NCBI GenBank assembly: GCA_902797555.1
Contig: CADBTM010000028.1
Span: forward strand, 1-20,817
Length of the DNA: 20,817 nucleotides
Direction of reading: 5' to 3'
Origin: Oscillospiraceae bacterium
GTDB lineage: Bacteria > Bacillota > Clostridia > Oscillospirales > Butyricicoccaceae
Shown here: positions 9,190 through 15,019 of the stretch, piece after piece
How positions within the stretch are numbered: position 1 is the first letter of the stretch
Layout: the number at the start of each line of letters is the position of its first letter
The notes under the pieces: generated by a model
The model's input: only the letters and a program-made list of their open reading frames with translations
Told to the model about the DNA's origin: nothing
The model's database searches: none
Position numbers and translations under genes: made by a program

Positions 9190-9212
9190 GAGCCCGTGAT
9201 TTCTCACGGGCT
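9190..9212 (-). terminator. Intrinsic terminator of the lipoprotein operon
   Basis: A perfect 9-bp stem (AGCCCGTGA at 9191-9199 with TCACGGGCT at 9204-9212) has a 4-base loop. On the minus strand it is followed by a run of seven T (complement of 9183-9189). It lies about 20 bases after the beta-helix lipoprotein gene and directly before box copy 1, separating the two transcription units. Confidence 0.92.
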
Positions 9213-9232
9213 TTTTGATTCAAAAAGAGAAA

Positions 9233-10540
9233 TCAATAGAACCAGATCAGATCCTTGTCCATCTGGAGCATCATCCACCAGTCGCCGTCGGGGCTCTGAT
9301 ACACCGAGGCGTAGAAGGTGCGCTCCCCGCTTTCCAGACAGGCGACCGTTTCATCCACATAGTACCAGCTGAGATCCAGTTCTTCGTCGCCGGTCTCCAG
9401 CCAGCCTGTGCCGAACTCGTCCAGATAGAGCAGGGCATAGTCCTCCGCGGGCTCGTCCTCGTCCAGTCTGTCCAGATAGCGGGTCTCGCCCGATTGGGGA
9501 TCGACGACGGAATAGCCTGCCCATCCGGTGCCCTCCAGCGTCCAGTCTTCCAAGGCCACTTCTGTGAAGGAGTCAAAGTCAAACGGGGGAACATGGGTGG
9601 CAAATTCGTTGTAGAAATCGGTGTAGAAATCCGTATAATCAGGCTCTGTCCATTCGCAGTCCTCGAAGGAAACGTTCTCCCGGCCGTACCATTCATAGGT
9701 CTCATCCAGACCAAAGTCGCAGCCCACAAAGGAGAGCTGGGAGGTCTCGTTGATCTCGTACTCGCCGCCGCCGCCCGAGCCGTAGAAGGAGCAGGCGGTA
9801 AACTGGAAATCGCCCTCTCCTCCATGGATGGAAAAGGGACCCAACTCGCAGTCGCGGATGGTGGAATCGGAGACGTACACATCCCCGCAGGAATCGCTGC
9901 AGCTGATGCCGTAGACGCCGCAGCCGAACAGATCCACCGCTTGGAGATACACCTTTTTGGTGCGCTCCAGGCAGAGCACGTCACCGCTGCAGTCGGCGCC
10001 GTCGGTGTGTCCCATGGTGAGACAGGCCAGCACGATATCCGTACAGTCGTTCAGACGGAGTACAGCGGCATAGCGGGGCTCGGTGATCAGCAGGATGTCG
10101 GCGGGATCGTCCGAAGTGCCCTCGACGGTCAGCCCGGTGACATTCTGAATCACCAGCTCCGGCCCGTCCGCCGCTTCCCAAATCTGCACATAGGGATGCT
10201 GGGCGTTCCATGCGTCACGATCCGCCGTGTTGGGAAACGCGGAGAGGTATTCGGTGAGGTTGTACTCTCCGGGCTCCAGCAGGACGGTGGCGCCGGGACG
10301 GATGGCCTCCACAAGCTGGCTCACCGACGATGCCCGCACAACGGGGTCTTCGGGCTGCGTGGGCTGTGCGGCGGGGGGAGCTTCCACGGGGGCGGGAGCA
10401 GGCTCGGCAGACGTCGTCTGAGAGGGCGCAGGCGTCGGCGCGGCAGGCGCCTTCCCTCCGCAGGCCGACAAGAGCCCCAGGAAGAGCAACAGCAGAACGG
10501 CCAGCATCCTGCGGGGCGCGCCGGAAAGAAGCTGCTTCAT
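9233..10540 (-). CDS. Right-handed beta-helix lipoprotein
   Basis: A 435-residue protein with a lipoprotein signal (LLLLFLGLLSAC, predicted lipidated Cys27), a Pro/Ala linker at about 28-65 and a large extracellular domain. Residues at about 70-300 resemble parallel beta-helix proteins of the NosD/pectate-lyase type: an opening VSQLVEAIRPGATVLLEPGE, then short strand repeats such as VIQNVTGLTVEG, LRLNDCTDIVLACLTMGHTD, VYLQAVDLFGCGVYGISCSD and VYVSDSTIRDCELGPFSIHG. The last 130 residues are rich in Asp, Glu, Tyr and Trp and match nothing I recognise. No lyase catalytic residues can be assigned, so carbohydrate binding is a guess. ATG at 10540 follows AGGAGGG. It lies 37 bases after the 238-aa lipoprotein gene in the same direction and is closed by a terminator, so the two form an operon probably driven from box copy 2. 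Confidence 0.85.
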   Translation of the reverse strand: MKQLLSGAPRRMLAVLLLLFLGLLSACGGKAPAAPTPAPSQTTSAEPAPAPVEAPPAAQPTQPEDPVVRASSVSQLVEAIRPGATVLLEPGEYNLTEYLSAFPNTADRDAWNAQHPYVQIWEAADGPELVIQNVTGLTVEGTSDDPADILLITEPRYAAVLRLNDCTDIVLACLTMGHTDGADCSGDVLCLERTKKVYLQAVDLFGCGVYGISCSDSCGDVYVSDSTIRDCELGPFSIHGGEGDFQFTACSFYGSGGGGEYEINETSQLSFVGCDFGLDETYEWYGRENVSFEDCEWTEPDYTDFYTDFYNEFATHVPPFDFDSFTEVALEDWTLEGTGWAGYSVVDPQSGETRYLDRLDEDEPAEDYALLYLDEFGTGWLETGDEELDLSWYYVDETVACLESGERTFYASVYQSPDGDWWMMLQMDKDLIWFY

Positions 10541-10577
10541 AAAACCCTCCTGTTTTGCAGGAAATTTTGAAGGTCGG

Positions 10578-11294
10578 TTATTGCTCGATCACGCTCAGAT
10601 CGGCCTGAGAAACCACGGCGTCGGCGGCATCCGAGGTGAAATAGACGGTAAAGCTGCCCTCATAAGGCGCATCGCTTACCGTTACGGTCCACTCGAAATA
10701 GGTATCGTCCTCCCACATGGGCTGACCCAGCAGCTCGAGCACCGCGCTCTTGGCCATGCCAAAGCCCACACCCAGGAGGGAAACGCCCTGATCCTCCGGA
10801 GCGGAGGCAAAGGACGAAATGGTGATCTCCTCGGCTTCGGCCTCGGACATGGAAACCGCGGCGTCGCCGCCGTTGTAATAGTCGGGGACGATGACATAAT
10901 CCTCATTTTCATCCAGATAGATGTTGAGGGAGAAGAACTCGCCGGAGCCAACCTCCAGCGTCAGATAGTAGGGATCCACCGGCACACCGGCATCGGCCAG
11001 CGTGGGCAGCGTGTAGGGCATGGGCACGGCGGTCTCACCCACCTGAAGAGCGATCTGGCTCATTGTGAGGGCGATCGTGCCGTCGGCGGCGGGAGCGGGA
11101 GTGTCCGGCGCCGCGGGAGCGGGGGAAGGCTCGGCAGGGGTGGTCGCGGGGGCGGGAGAGGGCTCGGCAGGCGTCGTCTGGGTGGGCGTCGTCTGAGAAG
11201 GTGCAGGAGCGGGAGCGGCAGGAGACTGTCCGCCGCAGGCTGCCAGAGCAAGAGTCATGGCTGCGGCCAATACAAAGAGAATGAGCTTTTTCAT
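10578..11294 (-). CDS. Lipoprotein of unknown function, first gene of the box-2 operon
   Basis: A 238-residue protein with a typical lipoprotein signal (MKKLILFVLAAAMTLALAAC, predicted lipidated Cys20). A Pro/Ala/Thr/Glu linker at about 21-70 contains repeats of the type PAEPSPAP. The acidic globular part, about 70-238, contains MSQIALQVGETAVPMPYTLP and ends TSDAADAVVSQADLSVIEQ. I do not recognise its family; the alternating strand pattern suggests a small beta-rich extracellular domain. The start at 11294 is chosen because AAGGAGG stands 8 bases before it; the longer frame to 11387 runs through the promoter. Its first 35 or so mature residues closely resemble those of the next gene in the operon (CGG..PAAP.PAPSQTT). 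Confidence 0.82.
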   Translation of the reverse strand: MKKLILFVLAAAMTLALAACGGQSPAAPAPAPSQTTPTQTTPAEPSPAPATTPAEPSPAPAAPDTPAPAADGTIALTMSQIALQVGETAVPMPYTLPTLADAGVPVDPYYLTLEVGSGEFFSLNIYLDENEDYVIVPDYYNGGDAAVSMSEAEAEEITISSFASAPEDQGVSLLGVGFGMAKSAVLELLGQPMWEDDTYFEWTVTVSDAPYEGSFTVYFTSDAADAVVSQADLSVIEQ

Positions 11295-11373
11295 CGGGAA
11301 ATCCTCCTTCATGTGTTTGAAATGGATGGAAGCAAATACTTTCCTATAATCAGTATATCTGTTTCTGAAGAGG

Positions 11374-11401
11374 ATTTCCCCCGCCAAACGGGTAGTGTTC
11401 G
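11374..11401 (-). promoter_or_regulatory. Copy 2 of the conserved 28-base box, upstream of the lipoprotein operon
   Basis: On the minus strand it contains CCGTTTGGCGGGGGAAAT preceded by CGAACACTAC, differing from copy 1 at only two positions. A -10-like TATACT lies at 11352-11357, 16 bases from the box edge; the hexamer expected at -35 is GGGAAA, inside the box. The start codon at 11294 is 80 bases from the box edge. Within the box CCCG and CGGG form a short inverted repeat around TTTGG. The box starts 7 bases downstream of the response regulator stop codon. Confidence 0.72.
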
Positions 11402-11405
11402 GCGG
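11381..11405 (-). other. Possible RNA hairpin just after the response regulator stop codon
   Basis: In minus-strand RNA, CCGCCGAAC (11405-11397) can pair with GUUUGGCGG (11389-11381), with one G-U pair and a 7-base loop. It starts 2 bases after the stop codon of the regulator gene. There is no T-run behind it, so it is not a standard terminator. It overlaps box copy 2; copy 1 cannot form it. Confidence 0.4.
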
Positions 11406-11407
11406 CT

Positions 11408-12028
11408 TTATTTGATGGCGATGCCCAGACTGCGGGCCACGGCGGCCAGCTCGGTGCGGGTGTGCATTCCGGTCTTTTCCAGCATATTCTGCACGTGATA
11501 TTTGACGGTGCTGGCGGCAATGCCCAGACGTTCGCCGATCTCGGCGTTGCTGTCGCCGGTGATCAGCTCCCGCAGGATCTCCAGCTCCCGCTCGGAAAAG
11601 TCATGGTTGTTGGTAAAGCCGATGGGCACCACCGGGGTTTCGTCGGGAAAGACTCTTTCTCCCGCCATCGTCCGCTCCATAACGGTGAGGATGGGCTCCT
11701 TCTGCGCCTCCTTGTACCAAAAGCTGTCCACGCCGATCTCCCGCGCCCGCCTCAGCCACGAGGCCTCGGGCATGCTGGTGACGATGATGATCCTGATCGA
11801 CGGATACCGCGTTTTGATGGCCTCGGCGGCGTCCAGCCCGCTGCTGCCCAGCTCGGTCATCACGTCCATCAGAATGAGATCCACCGTGCCGTGACTGCAA
11901 AAGTCGATGGCCAGCTCGGCGTTGGAGATCGACGCCACAAGGGTGTAGCGGGGATCGGATCTGACAAAGATCTCGAACAGCTGGCGGGGCATCTCCTGAT
12001 CTTCTACGATGAGCACTTTATACGGCAT
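11408..12028 (-). CDS. NarL/LuxR-family response regulator
   Basis: A 206-residue two-domain regulator. The receiver domain (1 to about 120) has all key residues: Glu9-Asp10, phosphoacceptor Asp55 (LILMDV), Thr84 and Lys106 (FWYKE). The LuxR-type helix-turn-helix is at about 143-206 (FSERELEILRELITGDSNAE, then IAASTVKYHVQNMLEKT). ATG at 12028 has AAAGGAGG 8 bases upstream. The start overlaps the end of the histidine kinase gene by 11 bases, showing translational coupling and making the two a cognate pair. Phosphorylation by that kinase should allow DNA binding, and the 28-base boxes beside this gene and before the giant secreted-protein gene are the obvious candidate targets (inference). No terminator with a T-run follows, so readthrough into the lipoprotein operon is possible. 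Confidence 0.92.
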   Translation of the reverse strand: MPYKVLIVEDQEMPRQLFEIFVRSDPRYTLVASISNAELAIDFCSHGTVDLILMDVMTELGSSGLDAAEAIKTRYPSIRIIIVTSMPEASWLRRAREIGVDSFWYKEAQKEPILTVMERTMAGERVFPDETPVVPIGFTNNHDFSERELEILRELITGDSNAEIGERLGIAASTVKYHVQNMLEKTGMHTRTELAAVARSLGIAIK

Positions 12029-13277
12029 GGGGCGTTCCTCCTTTTGGAATGGTGACGGCGAGGCAAAAAACGGGCTGGCTCCGGATGTCCATGCGCCCTC
12101 CCGCAGCCTCCAGCCGCCGGCGAAGGGTGGCGAGACCGCCGCTTTCGGCCACGGGGCGGGCGGGAGGTGTGCCGTCATTGGTAAACCGGACGGAAAGGGC
12201 GGCTTCGTCCTCCTCCGCGCAGATGGTGAGCACGCTGGCTCCTGCATGCTTGGCGGCGTTGGCCATGGCCTCACGGGCGGCGGCAAGAAAGAGAGTGAGC
12301 ACGGCGGGGTCGCCGCTGTCGGGGACGCCCTGCCAGATCAGCCGGAGGCCGATGACGGCGGCGAGGGCATTGAGGTCGGAGACCGTGTTGCTGCTCTTGT
12401 GGGTGTCGGCTTCCTTGCACAAAAGCAGCGCCTGACTCTGCCACATCCGCAGAATGTCTCCCCGCTCGGCCCGGGTGCCGTCCTGAACGGATTTTCCGGT
12501 GGCGAGGATCATGCGGTTCATCTCGTCGTGGATGTTGGCCTTGGCCTGCAGGATCTCCTGCCGCCTCACGGTGTCGGAGATCGTCTCGCCATAGGCGCGC
12601 ATGCTGTCGGAGAGCTGGCGGGAGCGCTCGTTGTCGGCGCGGAGCAGGCGGTTTTTTTCATAGAGCTCGGTGATATCGTCGGCAATCAGCTCGTGAAGGG
12701 GCGCGCCGCCGTAGGTGAGCAGCCGATGGCGGAAGGAGACCGCCGTGCGGTCGGGCAGGGCGCAGATGGGGTTGTCGCACACATGGGCATAGAGCGCCGC
12801 CCCGTTTTGCAGCGAACACCCCATCAAGGAAAAGCAGATGTCGTTCATCCGGTGGTTGGAAAAGATGCAGCGCCCATCCTCCAGATAATAGCACACGCCC
12901 GCCGGAAGCCCGTCCACGCTCTCCTTGATGGAGGCCGAGGTGACATGCTCTGTGCGCCACGCGACTACGCTGCGATAGAGCAGGACGCAGAGCGCCGTCA
13001 AAAGGAGGAATATGGCGAGATACAGCCCGCCCGGCAGCTTCAGCGCCGCCATGGCGACCGGCTCGCCTTGTCCGTGAAGACGCCATTCCGTTCCGGCGCG
13101 GCAGACTTGGAGGATGAAATAGCTGCATGCAAAGCAAAGGACGGTTGCGGCGCACAGCCCATACCGCTTTTGCCGCCACAGCAGCACCGTCTCGGCGATC
13201 TGGCCGAGACACAAAAGCAGCGCCCACAGGCAGACAAAGTTCTGCATCGGGATGGGCAATAGACCGAGGGCAGTCAT
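12018..13277 (-). CDS. Membrane sensor histidine kinase (HATPase_c, LytS/NarX-like catalytic core)
   Basis: A 419-residue kinase with three predicted membrane helices (about 11-34, 39-58, 84-103), a PAS-like linker (about 115-200; VCYYLEDGRCIFSNHRMNDI), a coiled-coil stretch (about 203-245) and a phosphoacceptor helix with His250-Asp251 in AKANIHDEMNRMIL. The ATP-binding domain shows an N box with Asn340 (REAMANAAKHAGAS), a G1-like FTNDGTPP (365-372) and a G2-like ESGGLATLRRR (378-388). It therefore appears catalytically intact. The start ATG at 13277 overlaps the upstream stop in an ATGA arrangement and lacks a good ribosome binding site of its own, so translation is probably coupled to the 7TM gene. 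The stop lies inside the beginning of the response regulator gene. The signal is unknown; the short loops between membrane helices leave little extracellular sensing surface, suggesting a membrane-level or partner-derived signal. Confidence 0.9.
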   Translation of the reverse strand: MTALGLLPIPMQNFVCLWALLLCLGQIAETVLLWRQKRYGLCAATVLCFACSYFILQVCRAGTEWRLHGQGEPVAMAALKLPGGLYLAIFLLLTALCVLLYRSVVAWRTEHVTSASIKESVDGLPAGVCYYLEDGRCIFSNHRMNDICFSLMGCSLQNGAALYAHVCDNPICALPDRTAVSFRHRLLTYGGAPLHELIADDITELYEKNRLLRADNERSRQLSDSMRAYGETISDTVRRQEILQAKANIHDEMNRMILATGKSVQDGTRAERGDILRMWQSQALLLCKEADTHKSSNTVSDLNALAAVIGLRLIWQGVPDSGDPAVLTLFLAAAREAMANAAKHAGASVLTICAEEDEAALSVRFTNDGTPPARPVAESGGLATLRRRLEAAGGRMDIRSQPVFCLAVTIPKGGTPHAV

Positions 13278-14896
13278 ACGGGCGCACCTGCCTCTCTCAG
13301 CGGGATGCGCACATAGGAAACGCCGCCCTCTGTCTCGAGCTGGGCGTCGCAGCCCTGAGGCAGCGGGATCTCTCCGCCCTCCGCCGCGATGCGCAGCGTC
13401 CCGCCGCGGAAGGACACCTGCAGCCCTGTGAGGGAGGGGAGGGCGCTTTCCAAAATGGTTTCAAACAGGGCATAGACCTGCAGCGCCCGGCGGGAGGGGA
13501 TCGGCTGCGCCTGCTCCGGCGGCGTCTCGAGGGCGGGGATCCCCATCTCCCGCACCCACCGCAGGGATTCGGACACCGCGAGGAACAGCTCGCCCTCGGC
13601 GATTTCCTCGTGCTCGGCGGCCAGCAGGGAAAGGTTGGCGTACCGCTTGATATACACTGCCAGCAGGCAGACGGTTTTCATGTTTTGTGCATAGAGGGCG
13701 GGATCCGCCTGCGCCTGTGCGCACAGGGCATCGATGCGCCGGGACTGGGGCAGCACCTGCTCGGCGATGACGTCATAGACCCGGGTCTTTGCCTCGATGC
13801 GGGCACGCTGCTCGGCAAGCTCGTTTTTCAGACGAAGCAGGGAGGCCTCCTCCGCCAGCGTTTCGCCCACCTCCCGCAGCTCGCCGTTGAGCCGGTTGAG
13901 TTCGGCGATGTCGTCCTGCCAGTAGACGTATCCGCCGGCCACCGGCTTGCGGTGCACCCGGGTGTTTTCCTCCAGCAGCACGTCGGAGGACGAGGCCATC
14001 TGCTCCCGGGAGAGGGGAGCGGCGTTGCCGCTGCGATAGATCACCCGATAGCTCCGGTCGGCGATCTGAGCGGCCAGCGACGACAGCTCGAACAGCCTGC
14101 CGTAGCCCGCGTTGGAGGGAATCAGACCGATGCGGATCAGCCCCAGCCATATCCCGGCCAGGGAAAAGCACACCGCCTCGGGAAACTCGCCGAAAAGGTT
14201 GCCGTGGATCCGCGGCCACAGGTCAAGGGTGTACAGCACCAGATAGGTTACGCCGAACAGGACGGGCAGCAGAGGAATCCACACCAGCTTGCGGCTGGCC
14301 GACAGGCGGCAGCGGGAAAGCAGAATATAAAACACCCCGATGGTGAGCAGCAGGATCCACAGATAGACCACGGGAAACACCGGTCCGTGGGTATAATCTG
14401 CGTCCCATCCCGCAAAGCCGGGGGCAAAGCGAAAGACGAGACCGTGGAGGTCGTTGGTGAGGATGAGAGCGATGAGAAGGCCGGTAAAGACCACCGCAAA
14501 TCGGATGGTTTTCGGACGGACCCGCCACTCCCGCTTTCCCACCGACAGGGCGGTGAACAGGGAAAACAGGGGGATAAGCAGGGCGGGGACGTAATAGAGA
14601 TACCAGATGTGGCGGGCGATGACCTCGGTTTCCTCAAAGGCGATGTACTTCGCGCCCCGCAGTGTGACCCACAGGACGATGAGCCCGGAAACGGTCACAA
14701 GATACCTTCGGGTGTCCGGGTCGATGATGTGGTCGGAAAAGTACAGCATCAGCGCCAGGGAAAAGGCCATGAGCACCAGTGTGGAGCATCCGCACAGCAA
14801 GAATACGGAGGGGACAAAGACGCTGATGCACGCCACGAGGACAAAAAGCAGCGCAAGCTGCAGCTGCAGCAGCAGCGATCTTGCCGCAGTGGTCAT
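13274..14896 (-). CDS. 7TM sensor protein (HisKA_7TM-like) with degenerate kinase half
   Basis: A 540-residue protein, first in the signalling operon. Residues at about 8-258 hold seven to eight membrane helices and resemble the histidine-kinase N-terminal 7TM region: LTNDLHGLVFRF (146-157), VWIPLLPVLFGVTYLVLY (205-222) and GIWLGLIRIGLIPSNAGYG (248-266) are features I associate with that family. A linker (about 285-330) and a coiled coil (about 330-370) lead to a dimerisation-like helix, RVYDVIAEQVLPQSRRI (372-388), which has no His where a kinase would have it. The last 70 residues look like an eroded ATPase domain (YALFETILESALPSLTGLQV) lacking the Asn of the N box and glycine boxes. I infer a ligand-binding partner of the kinase encoded next, not a kinase itself. 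The ATG at 14896 follows a GGGGG-containing site; a near-consensus promoter lies 30 bases further. Confidence 0.85.
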   Translation of the reverse strand: MTTAARSLLLQLQLALLFVLVACISVFVPSVFLLCGCSTLVLMAFSLALMLYFSDHIIDPDTRRYLVTVSGLIVLWVTLRGAKYIAFEETEVIARHIWYLYYVPALLIPLFSLFTALSVGKREWRVRPKTIRFAVVFTGLLIALILTNDLHGLVFRFAPGFAGWDADYTHGPVFPVVYLWILLLTIGVFYILLSRCRLSASRKLVWIPLLPVLFGVTYLVLYTLDLWPRIHGNLFGEFPEAVCFSLAGIWLGLIRIGLIPSNAGYGRLFELSSLAAQIADRSYRVIYRSGNAAPLSREQMASSSDVLLEENTRVHRKPVAGGYVYWQDDIAELNRLNGELREVGETLAEEASLLRLKNELAEQRARIEAKTRVYDVIAEQVLPQSRRIDALCAQAQADPALYAQNMKTVCLLAVYIKRYANLSLLAAEHEEIAEGELFLAVSESLRWVREMGIPALETPPEQAQPIPSRRALQVYALFETILESALPSLTGLQVSFRGGTLRIAAEGGEIPLPQGCDAQLETEGGVSYVRIPLREAGAPV

Positions 14897-14926
14897 AGCA
14901 TCCGCCCCCTTTCCCGGTTTTCTTTC

Positions 14927-14955
14927 ATTATAATCCGCCGAGGCGGGCTTGACAA
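14927..14955 (-). promoter_or_regulatory. Promoter of the three-gene signalling operon
   Basis: Minus strand: -35 TTGTCA (14950-14955), a 17-base spacer and a perfect -10 TATAAT (14927-14932). The spacer holds an inverted repeat, CCGCC/GGCGG around two bases (14935-14946), placed like an operator. The start codon is 30 bases from the -10. This contrasts with the two box promoters, which lack a -35 element. Confidence 0.82.
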
Positions 14956-14977
14956 CAGGTTTTTTGGCAGAAGAAAA

Positions 14978-15005
14978 CGCCCCGAATGCGGTTGCATCCG
15001 GGGCG
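14978..15005 (-). terminator. Intrinsic terminator of the hydrogenase operon
   Basis: A 12-bp stem with one mismatch (CGCCCCGAATGC at 14978-14989, partner at 14994-15005) and a 4-base loop. On the minus strand it is followed by TTTTCTT. It lies 14 bases after the hydrogenase stop codon. Confidence 0.9.
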
Positions 15006-15019
15006 CTGTCATAGATTTT

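Noticed and set aside
9079..9207. A longer N-terminus for the giant protein (start at 9207)
   Set aside because: The extra 43 codons run through the repeated box and promoter and part of the upstream terminator, and would bury the signal peptide.
11060..11251. The Pro/Ala/Glu repeats in the lipoprotein linkers as a DNA tandem-repeat element
   Set aside because: The repeats are irregular at nucleotide level and are explained by low-complexity protein linkers common in Clostridia lipoproteins.
12029..12286. A longer N-terminus for the response regulator (start at 12286)
   Set aside because: It lies wholly within the kinase gene in another frame; ATG 12028 has a strong ribosome binding site and begins a textbook receiver domain.
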